64,000 nucleotides of DNA from Anaerolineae bacterium (GTDB lineage Bacteria; Chloroflexota; Anaerolineae; Aggregatilineales; Phototrophicaceae). Numbering within the stretch: the first letter of the stretch is position 1; each line of letters starts with the position of its first letter. Below are positions 1 through 8,831 of this stretch, piece by piece. The notes below the pieces were generated by a model, which was not told where the DNA came from, ran no database searches, and worked only from the letters and a program-made list of their open reading frames with translations. Both the position numbers and the translations under genes were made by a program. Where the stretch lies: NCBI GenBank assembly GCA_023382675.1, contig JAHDWN010000003.1:126147-190146 (forward strand), given 5' to 3'.

Positions 1-501
1 CAGCGCCGCCCCCTGCGTGCGCACCATCAACAGCCGGTAGAGAAACGGCGACGACATAGCGAACAGCGCCAGTGTCCACAGCCAGGCCTTGCGTACATCG
101 ATCTGGCGCAGCAGTGCCCAGGCAGCGACGAAGACGCCCGCCGCGATGCTCACGGTCGCCAGTTTCGCGCCCGCCAGTCCGCCCCAGTGTGCCCACGGCG
201 CGACGTACATGTGGAACAGCAGGTGATGATCGACAAAGTGCTCGTTGGTGAGGATCGTCTGTGGCAGCCAGGGGAAATCGACGCGCAGCCGTCCCTGTGT
301 GATGATGAGATCGGCCATGCGCGCATGGTAATAATCGTCTGTGCCAACGAAGCCCTGCACCGAGAAGGCGAGCAGGCCGAGCACGGCAAAACAGACCAGA
401 TACAGCAGCAGACCTTGCAGCCAGGCAGCGCGCAGGTTGAGGCGAAATGCCGTCGCGACGACGGATTCGCGTTCAGCCGGAATCTGGAGGGTGGATGCCA
501 C
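1..501 (-). CDS. GT-C-like integral membrane protein, 3' part cut by window edge
   Basis: The frame stays open from a GTG at 501 down to base 1, giving 167 residues with no stop, so the C-terminal part lies outside the window. A first membrane segment (about residues 33-53, LLLYLVCFAVLGLLAFSV) is followed by GTDDYYHARMADLI, the kind of acidic luminal loop seen after TM1 of GT-C glycosyltransferases, then by further hydrophobic segments. The start is chosen because AAGGGAG lies 8 bases upstream; an in-frame ATG at 564 lacks a spaced ribosome site. Substrate is unknown. Assignment to the GT-C superfamily is inference from topology and the acidic loop. Confidence 0.6.
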   Translation of the reverse strand, partial: MASTLQIPAERESVVATAFRLNLRAAWLQGLLLYLVCFAVLGLLAFSVQGFVGTDDYYHARMADLIITQGRLRVDFPWLPQTILTNEHFVDHHLLFHMYVAPWAHWGGLAGAKLATVSIAAGVFVAAWALLRQIDVRKAWLWTLALFAMSSPFLYRLLMVRTQGAAL

Positions 502-572
502 GGGGAATACTCCCTTTCGAACTCGTGCCGTTTCGGAGCAAATAGCTTGAGACGCCTGCTTCATCCCCACGC

Positions 573-615
573 CTGAATCTGTGGTTCGTCCCCTCCCCAG
601 CACGCTGGGGAGGGG
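573..615. repeat. GC-rich dispersed repeat with 11-bp hairpin
   Basis: A perfect 11-bp inverted repeat (590-600 and 605-615, CCCCTCCCCAG / CTGGGGAGGGG) with a 4-base loop is preceded by CTGAATCTGTGGTTCG. The same 27-base unit, 25 of 27 identical, occurs on the opposite strand at 17629-17655, also next to a C/G-run hairpin. The rest of 502-747 shows another GGGGAGGGG run (about 621-630) and no gene. Confidence 0.65.
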
Positions 616-747
616 ATATAGGGGAGGGGATAGAGTCAGTTTTAGTAAGCAGAGATTGCGCTGTGTGCGCCGGTCGCGGGTGTCCCGGAGAACGCCGCAG
701 CCTGTAGTCGTCGCTGATGTTCAGGACTCTAGCGGAAACCCTCTCGT

Positions 748-2061
748 TTAATCGTCGTCATTGTCGTTGCTGCCATGGTCGTCGCCGTTGTCGTTGCTGT
801 CGCCATGATCGTCGTTGTTGTCATTGCCGCCGTGATCGTCGCTGTTGTCGTTGCTGTTCACATTGCCATTGTGGTCGTCATCATGGTTGTCATTGCCGTT
901 CACGTTGCTGTTCGTGTTGCCACTGCCAGAACCGGTATTGCCGACGGGCTGGCGCGGCACGAACAGGGGTTGACCGACGCGGATCTGCGCGGCATTCGCA
1001 ATGCAGTTGCGCTCAGCCAGGTCGTTCAGGCTTGTGCCGGTCGCGGCGGCGATGCCAGACAGCGTATCACCAGGGCGCACCGTATAGACAGTCCAACCGG
1101 CAGGCTGCATCGGCGTGCATCCGGGCGGGACGACGGCACCGCCATTGTCATTGCCGTTCTCGTTCTCGTTTTCGTTCTCATTCTCGTTGCGATTACGGTT
1201 CTGATTCTGGTTCTGGTTCTGATTCTCGTTGCTGTTGTCGTCGCCGAGTTGATCCCGGTCGCGGTCACGGTCGCGATCCTGTGCGCTCACCAGTTCGACT
1301 TCGCGAGCGACCAACTGACCATCGACGACGACGGCGTGGACTTTGACGAGCGCGCCCAACACCAGCGCATCCTTGATCTCAGCGCCGACGATGCTGATCG
1401 TCTGCCCGCCGACCACGATGGCGTCGGCTGTCATGGCGGTCAGTGTGCCGACGATTTCGACTTCTTCGCTCGTCATGATCGTCTGGTTGTCGTTAGCGTT
1501 GTTGTCGTTCGCTGCGCCCGTGTTGTCATTCGCATTCACGTTGGCATTATCGTCGCCAGCGTCATCGACCACCGGCTCGATCTCGCGGGCGATCAATCTG
1601 CCGTCGGCGTTCTGGCTGACGTGCGCTCGGACGAGCGCGCCCAGCGCCACACCGGGCTTGATCTCGGCCAGGCTCGCATCGACCCTGACCTGCCCGATAA
1701 TGAAATCTGCGCCCTCGATGCCGGTCAGCAGGCCCACGATTTCGAATTCACCCGGCAGCAGGCCGCCCGCAGCGTCCGGCGCTTTGACCTCGCGCGCCAC
1801 GATGCTGCCATCCGGCATGAGCGTGCCTTCAATTTTGACCGGGACGCCGAGCGAGACGGCGACCGAGATTTCCGCCTGGCTCACGTCGATCACCTGTCCG
1901 TTGACGGTGAGTGTGTCCAGCGTCATCGCTTCGACCAGGCCGACGAATTCGACCTCTGTTCCAGTCGCCTGCTGCGCGCCGGCGAAGGTTGCGCCGAGCA
2001 TAGCTGCTAACAGCGCCAACACAACGATACTGACAAATCTGAAGCTCTTCCGAGAAAACAT
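748..2061 (-). CDS. Secreted DUF5666-like / LysM protein with Asn/Asp-rich tail
   Basis: A signal peptide (about residues 1-29, ending FAGAQQ) is followed by three copies of a beta-rich module that reads like DUF5666 (about 35-95, 105-165 and 200-262; each has a VxxGxLTxMxxDxIxVxGQxI pattern and ends in REVE or REIE). A D/R/N/Q/E low-complexity linker (about 267-310) leads to one LysM domain (about 325-372, YTVRPGDTLSGIAA), which binds peptidoglycan or chitin-type glycans. The last 60 residues are almost only N, D, G, S and H. GGGAGCAGG precedes the ATG. Probably a wall-attached exported protein; function unknown. The Asn/Asp tail could bind cations, which is speculation. Confidence 0.85.
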   Translation of the reverse strand: MFSRKSFRFVSIVVLALLAAMLGATFAGAQQATGTEVEFVGLVEAMTLDTLTVNGQVIDVSQAEISVAVSLGVPVKIEGTLMPDGSIVAREVKAPDAAGGLLPGEFEIVGLLTGIEGADFIIGQVRVDASLAEIKPGVALGALVRAHVSQNADGRLIAREIEPVVDDAGDDNANVNANDNTGAANDNNANDNQTIMTSEEVEIVGTLTAMTADAIVVGGQTISIVGAEIKDALVLGALVKVHAVVVDGQLVAREVELVSAQDRDRDRDRDQLGDDNSNENQNQNQNQNRNRNENENENENENGNDNGGAVVPPGCTPMQPAGWTVYTVRPGDTLSGIAAATGTSLNDLAERNCIANAAQIRVGQPLFVPRQPVGNTGSGSGNTNSNVNGNDNHDDDHNGNVNSNDNSDDHGGNDNNDDHGDSNDNGDDHGSNDNDDD

Positions 2062-2097
2062 GTCCTGCTCCCTACTGATGTAATGTCGCCACCAACA

Positions 2098-2115
2098 TAG
2101 AACTCGCGTGTTCTA
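2098..2115. promoter_or_regulatory. Palindrome TAGAAC-N6-GTTCTA in divergent promoter region
   Basis: A perfect 6-bp inverted repeat lies 37 bases upstream of the LysM gene start and in the shared region with cdaA. It looks like an operator for a dimeric repressor. It resembles the GAAC/GTTC half-sites of Gram-positive LexA boxes, but the spacer is 6 rather than 4 bases, so I do not call it an SOS box. Confidence 0.3.
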
Positions 2116-2278
2116 GCCATTACGACTGTGTTATGCCGACAGGGGTTACGGTTGATTTTATGAGAATTTCGTGAGTGCGCCGTTGCCCTATGCCTTCTCT
2201 ACGCAGCATTGGCATCAAAAGCGTATTTCTTTTACAATTCGTCTTACCTCGTTCGTATTTTGTGTGTAGGCAAGATTC

Positions 2279-3142
2279 GTGGAACTCGTCTGGGCGCTGC
2301 AAAACCTGACGCCAACAGCCATCCTTGATATTCTGCTGGTGGCGTTGTTCTTTTACGCGCTCAGTTTCTTCATTCGCGGCACGCAAGCGGTGGCGCTGCT
2401 GCGCGGCGTCGTCGTGCTGGTGGCAGTGTTGGCACTCGTCTCGAACACGCTGCAACTGCTGGCGCTGCGCTGGCTGCTCGAAAATCTGGTGACGGTGCTC
2501 GCCATCGCCATCCCGATCATCTTCCAGCCAGAGATTCGCCGCGTGCTCGAACGGCTGGGGCAGGGCGGCCTGTTGGAGCGCGATCAAGCGCCAGAGACAC
2601 TGCGCCTGCGCATCATCGAGGATATTTGCACAGCGGCGGAGCGCCTGGCCGAGCGGCGGCACGGCGCGCTGATCGTCCTGGAGCGCAACAGCAGCCTGAG
2701 CGAATACGTGCGCACGGGCGTCCCGATGGATTCCAACGTCAGCCCGCAGCTCCTGCTGACGGTGTTCTGGCCGAAAACGGAGCTGCACGACGGCGCGGTC
2801 ATCATCGACCGATCGGGGCGGGTCGCGTCGGCGGCTTCGGTGCTGCCGCTGTCGTCCGCGCGCAATCTGGCGCAGCCCAAGCTGGGCACACGCCACCGCG
2901 CGGCGCTTGGCCTGAGCGAAATCAGCGACGCCATCGTCGTCGTCATTTCTGAGGAGACCGGGCGCATCTCGATAGCTAACAGCGGGCGGTTGATCGCCAA
3001 GCTGGACAGCAAGCGCCTGCGCACCATCCTCAACGCTTTCTACGGCTTAGATCGGCGGCCTACGGGGTCGATCTGGTCGCGCGTGAACGAAGCGTTGCAG
3101 ACACTGGTGCCGCGCAGCCGCCGTGGACAGGAACGCGCCTGA
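2279..3142 (+). CDS. cdaA: Diadenylate cyclase CdaA (c-di-AMP synthase)
   Basis: Makes cyclic di-AMP from two ATP at the inner face of the membrane. The 287-residue length is typical. Three hydrophobic segments fill the first ~85 residues, then the DisA_N/DAC domain follows with the two signature motifs: DGA at residues 171-173 and RHR at 205-207 (in GTRHRAALG). Start is GTG, with a weak upstream TAGGCAAG. It overlaps cdaR by one base (TGATG), the usual cdaA-cdaR pairing that places the regulator beside its enzyme. In many bacteria glmM follows; here it does not. c-di-AMP usually controls potassium and osmolyte balance. Confidence 0.95.
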   Translation: MELVWALQNLTPTAILDILLVALFFYALSFFIRGTQAVALLRGVVVLVAVLALVSNTLQLLALRWLLENLVTVLAIAIPIIFQPEIRRVLERLGQGGLLERDQAPETLRLRIIEDICTAAERLAERRHGALIVLERNSSLSEYVRTGVPMDSNVSPQLLLTVFWPKTELHDGAVIIDRSGRVASAASVLPLSSARNLAQPKLGTRHRAALGLSEISDAIVVVISEETGRISIANSGRLIAKLDSKRLRTILNAFYGLDRRPTGSIWSRVNEALQTLVPRSRRGQERA

Positions 3143-4407
3143 TGCAGCAGTCGATCCCGGTACGCAAACGGATTATCAACAATATTGTCTGGTTCGCCGG
3201 GTCGTTGGCGCTGGCATTCGTCGTCTGGTTGTTTGCCGTCTCCGCCCGCGATCCGATTGAGGAGCGGCGGCTGGCGGAGCGGGCGGACATCCAGTTCGTG
3301 TTCGACAACGAAACGATGATTATGACCAGCACGTCGAGCGAGACGGCCATTGTGCGCGCGCGTGGGCAGCGCAGTAACCTGAGCTTGCTGACGGTCGAAG
3401 ACATCACCGTATCAGCCGATTTGAGCGAGCTGCCTCCAGGGACGCACCAGGTGCTGCTGAAAGCCGATTCGCGCCGCGATCACATTTCGGTCGATACCGT
3501 GCCGCGCCAGGTGACGATCGGCCTGGAACTGCGCGAGTCACGGCTGGTGCCGATCACGCTCGATTACGCGGGCGAACTGCCTGCCGGGTTTGTCATGGGC
3601 GAGCCACAGGTGAGCGACATGCAGACCACTGTGCGCGGCGCGGCCAGCCTGGTGCAGAGTGTTGAGGCCGCGTCGCTCCAGATCGCGCTCGATAACCAGC
3701 GCTCGCCCATCGTGACGAGTGCCCGCCTCGTGCCGCTCGATGCCGAGGGCAGCGTGGTGCAAAATGTCACACTGGAACCGGCGACGGTGGACGTGAGCAT
3801 CTCGGTCAGCCAGCGGCCTGACGTGCGCGAAGTCTCCGTCCAGCCCAACCTGATCGGGGTCGATTCACTGCCGGAGGGCTATATCCTGACGGGCTTGAAT
3901 TACGAGCCACGCTCGGTGCTGGTGAGTGGGCCAAGCACCGTGCTGGAAAGCCTGCCGGAGACGTTCTTCACCGCGCCGATCGAGTTGAGCAACCAGACCG
4001 CCGATTTCGAGGTCAGCGTGCCGGTCGTCTTGCCGTCGCGCGAACTGGTGATCATTTCCGGGCAAACGATCAATGTCGCGGTCGGCATTACCGCGCAGAC
4101 CGCCAACCGTCAGTTTGACGGCGTGCCGATCGAGATCATCGGCCTGGGCGATGGCTACACAGCGGCGATCACGCCCAACGAAGTGACGCTCCTGATCACC
4201 GGGCCGCAGCCGACGCTCGACGCCCTGCGCCAGCAAGACCTGCGCGCGATCCTGGATCTGAACGGGCTGGCGGCGGGCACGTACCAGTTGTCGCCGGAGC
4301 CGTCGCTGGCGTTAGAGCAGCTTTCACAGGTGCGCATCTCCGTGCTGCCCGCGTCGATTGACGTGCGCATCGAAGACGCGCTGGCTACGCCGTCCGCCGC
4401 GAATTAG
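3142..4407 (+). CDS. cdaR: YbbR-domain protein, CdaA regulator CdaR
   Basis: One N-terminal membrane anchor (about residues 15-35, ALAFVVWLFAVSA) carries an extracytoplasmic region of roughly four YbbR repeats, visible as recurring VRAxGxxxxL and LxxxxLPxGxxxV beta-strand patterns. In Firmicutes CdaR binds CdaA and modulates c-di-AMP synthesis; the one-base overlap with cdaA supports the same role. The C-terminal 15 residues are variable and Ala-rich. Confidence 0.9.
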   Translation: MQQSIPVRKRIINNIVWFAGSLALAFVVWLFAVSARDPIEERRLAERADIQFVFDNETMIMTSTSSETAIVRARGQRSNLSLLTVEDITVSADLSELPPGTHQVLLKADSRRDHISVDTVPRQVTIGLELRESRLVPITLDYAGELPAGFVMGEPQVSDMQTTVRGAASLVQSVEAASLQIALDNQRSPIVTSARLVPLDAEGSVVQNVTLEPATVDVSISVSQRPDVREVSVQPNLIGVDSLPEGYILTGLNYEPRSVLVSGPSTVLESLPETFFTAPIELSNQTADFEVSVPVVLPSRELVIISGQTINVAVGITAQTANRQFDGVPIEIIGLGDGYTAAITPNEVTLLITGPQPTLDALRQQDLRAILDLNGLAAGTYQLSPEPSLALEQLSQVRISVLPASIDVRIEDALATPSAAN

Positions 4408-4492
4408 CCTGCGCGTATACACCGTTCATTTTGTCCGCCGTTCGTGATACGATTCGGTCTCCATTCACCTGTAAGCATAAGCCAGATATACG

Positions 4493-5875
4493 ATGGCAAG
4501 AAAACCACTGGTCGCTCTCGTTGGGCGGCCCAACGTCGGTAAAAGCACTCTTTTCAATCGTCTGATCGGCGAACGCATCGCCGTCACGGACGAGATTCCC
4601 GGCACGACGCGCGACCGTTTGCAGGGCGTGTTCGATTGGCGCGGCCACGACTTCGACGTGCTCGATACTGGCGGCATCGAGATCTATGAGCCGAAAGGCG
4701 CGCGTGACATCGCTCCGCTGGCGGAGGGCAGCGCGGAGTTCGTGCCCCAGATCAAGGCGCAGGCGCTGCTGGCCGTCGAAGATGCGGATGTCATCTTCAT
4801 GCTGGTCGATGCGCGCGCCGGTGTGACCGCTGCCGACGAGGAGATCGCCGAAATCCTGCGCCGGACGAAGAAGCCGGTGCTGATCGCCGCTAACAAGGCA
4901 GACTCGCTCGAACGCACCAACGATGCCTACGACTTCTACGCCCTCGGCCTGGGCCAGGTCTATGCGATCAGCGCCATCCATGGGCTGGGCGTCGGCGACC
5001 TGCTCGATGGCCTGGTCGAAGTGTTGAAGGATTTCCCGTACGACGAGGGCGAAAACGAGGAAGACACACATCTGCGGATTGCTATCGTGGGCCGCCCGAA
5101 CGTTGGCAAGAGCAGTCTCGTCAACCGTTTGATCGGGGAAGATCGCGTGATCGTCAGCGACATTCCGGGCACGACTCGCGACGCCATCGACACGGTCATT
5201 CAGTGGCATGGCCAGAAGGTCACGCTGATTGACACGGCGGGCATTCGCAAGCGCGGCAAGATCACGCCTGGCGTCGAGAAGTACAGCGTGCTCCGCGCCA
5301 TGCGTGCGCTTGACCGCGCGGATCTGGCGCTGTTGGTCATCGACGCGACCACCGGGGTCACAGAGCAGGATCAGCACATCGCCGGCTACGCGCTCGAAGC
5401 CTTCAAGAGCATCGTCATCGTCATCAACAAGTGGGACGCGGTCGATAAAGAGTCGTGGACGCTGCACGCCTTCGAACGCGACCTGCGCGAGAAATTCAAC
5501 TTCTTGCCTGACTCGCCGATCATCTTCATCAGCGCCTTGACCGGCCAGCGCATTCATCAGGTGCTGGAGACGGCGCACCGCGTCTGGGAATCGCGCTACT
5601 ACCGGCTGTCAACCGGCGAGTTGAATCGCATCGTCCGCGATGCGCTGGCGAAACATCCACCGCCAGCCAAAGGCACGCGCCGGTTGAAAATCCTGTTTGT
5701 CTCGCAGGTCGCGGTTGCGCCGCCGCTGCTGTTGTTCCACGTGAACGACCCGGAACTGGTGCATTTCACCTACCGGCGCTATCTGGAAAACCAACTGCGC
5801 GAAGCCTATCCCTTTGAGGGCACGCCAATCCGCATGAGCTTCCGCACGCGCCGCGGCCTGAACGACGACCGGTAG
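4493..5875 (+). CDS. der: Ribosome biogenesis GTPase Der (EngA)
   Basis: Two tandem GTPase domains and a C-terminal KH-like domain, 460 residues, normal for Der. Domain 1: G1 GRPNVGKST (residues 11-19), DTGG, NKAD. Domain 2: G1 GRPNVGKSS (about 201-209), DTAG, NKWD. Domain 2 is followed by the KH region ending in PFEGTPIRMSFRTR. Der helps assemble the 50S subunit and is near-universal in bacteria. The domain 1-2 linker contains an acidic EGENEEDT stretch. It lies 85 bases after cdaR on the same strand and may be co-transcribed. Confidence 0.97.
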   Translation: MARKPLVALVGRPNVGKSTLFNRLIGERIAVTDEIPGTTRDRLQGVFDWRGHDFDVLDTGGIEIYEPKGARDIAPLAEGSAEFVPQIKAQALLAVEDADVIFMLVDARAGVTAADEEIAEILRRTKKPVLIAANKADSLERTNDAYDFYALGLGQVYAISAIHGLGVGDLLDGLVEVLKDFPYDEGENEEDTHLRIAIVGRPNVGKSSLVNRLIGEDRVIVSDIPGTTRDAIDTVIQWHGQKVTLIDTAGIRKRGKITPGVEKYSVLRAMRALDRADLALLVIDATTGVTEQDQHIAGYALEAFKSIVIVINKWDAVDKESWTLHAFERDLREKFNFLPDSPIIFISALTGQRIHQVLETAHRVWESRYYRLSTGELNRIVRDALAKHPPPAKGTRRLKILFVSQVAVAPPLLLFHVNDPELVHFTYRRYLENQLREAYPFEGTPIRMSFRTRRGLNDDR

Positions 5876-5958
5876 TACGACGCCAACCTTAAACTGCCAC
5901 CTGGAGCAATGTGTTAGCGGAGAAGTCTGTTCAGAAGGACATGAAGTGCATCCCGCCC

Positions 5959-5980
5959 GCCGGACATTGAAACGCCCGGC
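5959..5980. repeat. Hairpin resembling the 123-bp repeat family, diverged
   Basis: GCCGG and CCGGC arms surround an ATTGAAA-type loop, like the GCCGGGGAATGAAATCCCCCGGC hairpin of the elements at 19948 and 28545. The flanks share little with those copies, so membership is tentative. The rest of 5876-6125 holds no gene that I can see. Confidence 0.3.
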
Positions 5981-6125
5981 TAGGGGGCATCACGCGCACT
6001 GAAGGCGCTCTTCACTCCTGGTCTTGTAGTCGCTTCATTGGCCTTGATTAGCGCTAGCCGTGAGCCGCAAAGCGAAGGCAGTATCGCTGCCCCCGCGCAG
6101 CTTTAGCCAACGACGAGCGCTCACC

Positions 6126-7877
6126 TCAGCGCAGAGCGGGGAGCACGATGCGAAAGGTGCTTCCCTGGCCCGCCTCACTTTCCACTTCGATGCTGCCGCC
6201 GTGCAGTTCAACAATCTTCTGCGCGATTGACAGCCCCAGGCCAAAACCGGTCGAGCTGTGGGCGTCGTCCGCGCGATAGAAGCGATTGAAAATGTACGGC
6301 AGGTGTTTGGCAGAGATGCCTTCGCCTGTATCGCGAATTTCGACGATGACCTCATTGTCACTACGGTGATAGGTATGCACCGTGATCTGCCCGTGCGCGG
6401 GCGTATAGCGGATGGCATTGTGGAGAATATTCCCAACGGCCAATGCCAGATCATCCGGGCTGCCGTACACGTGCATGCGCTCAGGGTCGAGTTCAAGCGC
6501 GACCGTGACTGCTTTTGCCGCGATGTCCGCTTCCATGCGCGTGCGGGCATTGGCGACGGCAGTATTCAGATCGACCTCGTCCCTGGCTGCCGGTGTGCCG
6601 CTGTCCAGGCGCGACATCGTGACGAGCGAGTCGATTAACGCCGTGATGTTGTTCACCTGATTCTGAATTCGGGATACTTGCTCGCCCCGATCTTCGGGCT
6701 TTGTCCTCTTCTCCAACAAATGCGCACTTAGGCTGATTGTCGCAAGCGGTGTTCTGAATTCATGCGAGACATCGCGGATGAAATTTGAGAGTAGGCGGAT
6801 GCGTTCGCGTTCCAGGGACAGCTCGATGGTGCGGCGCTCAGCCTCTTTGCGTTTGGTCGAGTCGCGCAGCACCAGCACGTAACCGATGGGCTGCTCGCGC
6901 ACGTCACGAATGATCGAACGGCTGACCTCATATTGCAGCGCTTCGTCGCCGTGATCCGTCTTGATCTCAATCGGGTACGCGCCGTTGGCTTCGCTTTCGG
7001 CTGCAAGCAGAGATACCCCCGCAGGCCAGAGCTGTGCCAGCGCTTTTCCGATGATCTCTGCCTGGCTGTCATGTCCGCCGATCAAGCGCTGCGCGACCGG
7101 ATTGAGATTGAGCAGGCGTCCCTGCATATCGGCGACGATCACGCCATCCTGAATGCTGTCGAGCACGAGATGTGTCGCCACGGGGATGATTTCGCCGATG
7201 CGCAGGTAAGTTGTGCCCCAGACGATCAGCAATCCACTGATGATCCAGCTCAGCGGTACCGGGCTGACGACGAACTTGTTGATGGCATCGATGATTGCCC
7301 CCATCGTGATCACCGAGACGCCAACCATCATCAAGAGCGCCTGTCTGCGATAGAGCTGGCGATAATTGATCACCGCGCGTAGCAGCATGAAAAAGGCACC
7401 CAGGATGGCAGCGCCGACGTAGAGGGTGAAGATCCAATAGGCGATGCCGTGCGGATGCGACAAGACCAGGATCGAATCCGCGACGGTGAGTTCGTGAGAG
7501 GGCCAGAACAGCCGGTGTACATCATTGGTGAATGCGGCGACAATGGTCAGCGCCGGTACGATGCTCAACAGCAGCAGCCTGCGCGGTTGCAGCCATTCGA
7601 GATGGCCGAGGTTGACCAGCGTCAACAGCAGCCACGCCGAGGGTAAGGTTGCGGCACCGAGATATTCCAGTGTATTCCAGAAGACTTTCGTTGGCAGGTC
7701 GCCGCCTGCGATTTCCAGCGCCAGCGTCAGCAGCCACCATGCGCCCAGCAGCGTGATGACGCCGCCAATTTTGGCGCTGCGGGTATTGACGAACGCCAGG
7801 AGATAGAACCCGGCAACCAACGACACCCCACCAATGATGAGAATGTATGCTGTGTAGGGCGTTTCCTGCCAGACCAT
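6126..7877 (-). CDS. Membrane sensor histidine kinase (7TM-PAS-HisKA-HATPase)
   Basis: 583 residues. About residues 1-225 form seven hydrophobic segments like the histidine-kinase N-terminal 7TM region; a PAS domain follows (about 240-345, LDSIQDGVIVADMQG), then HisKA with the phospho-acceptor His372 (DVSHEFRTP) and HATPase_c with N box NILHNAIRYTP, G1 DTGEGIS and G2 GFGLGLSIAQKIV. It should autophosphorylate in response to a membrane or PAS-bound signal and pass phosphate to a response regulator, but none is encoded nearby, so the partner is elsewhere. Divergent from the FHA gene. Confidence 0.92.
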   Translation of the reverse strand: MVWQETPYTAYILIIGGVSLVAGFYLLAFVNTRSAKIGGVITLLGAWWLLTLALEIAGGDLPTKVFWNTLEYLGAATLPSAWLLLTLVNLGHLEWLQPRRLLLLSIVPALTIVAAFTNDVHRLFWPSHELTVADSILVLSHPHGIAYWIFTLYVGAAILGAFFMLLRAVINYRQLYRRQALLMMVGVSVITMGAIIDAINKFVVSPVPLSWIISGLLIVWGTTYLRIGEIIPVATHLVLDSIQDGVIVADMQGRLLNLNPVAQRLIGGHDSQAEIIGKALAQLWPAGVSLLAAESEANGAYPIEIKTDHGDEALQYEVSRSIIRDVREQPIGYVLVLRDSTKRKEAERRTIELSLERERIRLLSNFIRDVSHEFRTPLATISLSAHLLEKRTKPEDRGEQVSRIQNQVNNITALIDSLVTMSRLDSGTPAARDEVDLNTAVANARTRMEADIAAKAVTVALELDPERMHVYGSPDDLALAVGNILHNAIRYTPAHGQITVHTYHRSDNEVIVEIRDTGEGISAKHLPYIFNRFYRADDAHSSTGFGLGLSIAQKIVELHGGSIEVESEAGQGSTFRIVLPALR

Positions 7878-7902
7878 TAGTGCTGCTTCGATGGGTCACC
7901 GC

Positions 7903-7945
7903 GTAATAACGTGATTACAATATTACATCAATTCAGGGGTAATCA
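7903..7945. promoter_or_regulatory. Cluster of GTAAT/ATTAC half-sites between divergent genes
   Basis: GTAAT (7903-7907) and ATTAC (7914-7918) form one inverted pair; TGATTAC (7912-7918) and GTAATCA (7939-7945) form a second, with another ATTAC at 7922-7926. The region separates the histidine kinase from the FHA gene and is AT-rich, so a repressor or activator binding region is plausible. No regulator is identified. Confidence 0.3.
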
Positions 7946-8042
7946 ATATGATCCTGCGGTGAAAAACGTATTTTATTTCGTTGTTATGTCGTACAGGATA
8001 GGATATGGTTGATCGGTGGTATTCATCCATGAGTCGAGCGTC

Positions 8043-8726
8043 ATGACGACAGGTACACAACCGCTGGTACTGGCAAAAATCCTCTGGGAAGATCCGGACA
8101 CCTTGCGGCGTGAGGAGTTTTTACTGGCAGAGGGCGCGTCGGCGACGATTGGCCGGGCCGACTCGAATGATATCATCGTCAAAGAGCAGCGGATCTCCCG
8201 CCAACATGCCGTAATCAACTACCGCGACGGTGTGTTTATCATCAGCGATCTGGGCAGCGCCAATGGGGTGTACGTCAACGACACCAAAATCGAACGGCCT
8301 TTTCCGCTGGCCGCCGGCGATATCATCCGGCTGCTCAGTCTGGAACTGCGCTTCGAATCGGCCTATGTCGATGTGGGGCAGGTCGATAACACGACGCTGA
8401 TCACCGTTCCCATCAATACGGGCACAGGCGTGTTGACGATCAGCAGCGGCCCCCAGGATGGCAATCGTTTTTATCTGGTTCGCAATCGCGTCACGATTGG
8501 CCGGGCGACCAGCAGCGCCGATTGGGAGATCTGCCTGCAAGACCCGTCGGTGTCGCGCCCCCACGCCGTTCTGGAACTGGTGGAGAGCATCTGGGTGCTG
8601 CGTGACCTGGGCAGCGCCAATGGCACGCGGGTCAACGACGCGCCGGTCAACGAGAAAGGGCGGACACTGCGCGACGGCGACGTGATCACGTTTGGCAACA
8701 CGGTGGCCGTTTTCCGGGTAAGCTGA
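8043..8726 (+). CDS. Tandem FHA-domain protein
   Basis: Two forkhead-associated domains, which bind phosphothreonine peptides. FHA1 covers about residues 15-100 (TIGRADSNDIIV, SRQHAVI, DLGSANGVYVN) and FHA2 about 125-220 (TIGRATSSADWEI, SRPHAVL, DLGSANGTRVN). Both keep the Gly-Arg, Ser-x-x-His and Asn-Gly core residues. No membrane segment or effector domain, so it probably acts as a cytoplasmic adaptor in Ser/Thr kinase signalling; no such kinase is in the window. The ATG at 8043 sits just before the first strand; an in-frame GTG at 8016 would add nine residues. Confidence 0.9.
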   Translation: MTTGTQPLVLAKILWEDPDTLRREEFLLAEGASATIGRADSNDIIVKEQRISRQHAVINYRDGVFIISDLGSANGVYVNDTKIERPFPLAAGDIIRLLSLELRFESAYVDVGQVDNTTLITVPINTGTGVLTISSGPQDGNRFYLVRNRVTIGRATSSADWEICLQDPSVSRPHAVLELVESIWVLRDLGSANGTRVNDAPVNEKGRTLRDGDVITFGNTVAVFRVS

Positions 8727-8831
8727 AACCGATGATAGATCCACGCGCCCTGGCGTGACGGTGGCGCGTCCTGGCGCTATTGTATACACTAATTGTTACA
8801 CAAACCATTTTCACACCAATAGAAAACACCC

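Noticed and set aside
775..2010. Long plus-strand reading frame of 411 codons opposite the LysM gene
   Set aside because: It is Val/Ala-rich from the complement of Asn/Asp/Ala repeats, has no domain and no ribosome site; the minus-strand frame has a signal peptide and LysM.
2098..2115. LexA (SOS) box
   Set aside because: Spacer is 6 bases instead of 4 and the flanking genes are not SOS genes.
4385..5578. 397-codon frame opposite der
   Set aside because: Complement of a clear GTPase gene; no recognisable domain.
6126..8726. Complete two-component operon at the histidine kinase
   Set aside because: No receiver-domain gene on either side; the FHA gene is divergent and has no receiver.
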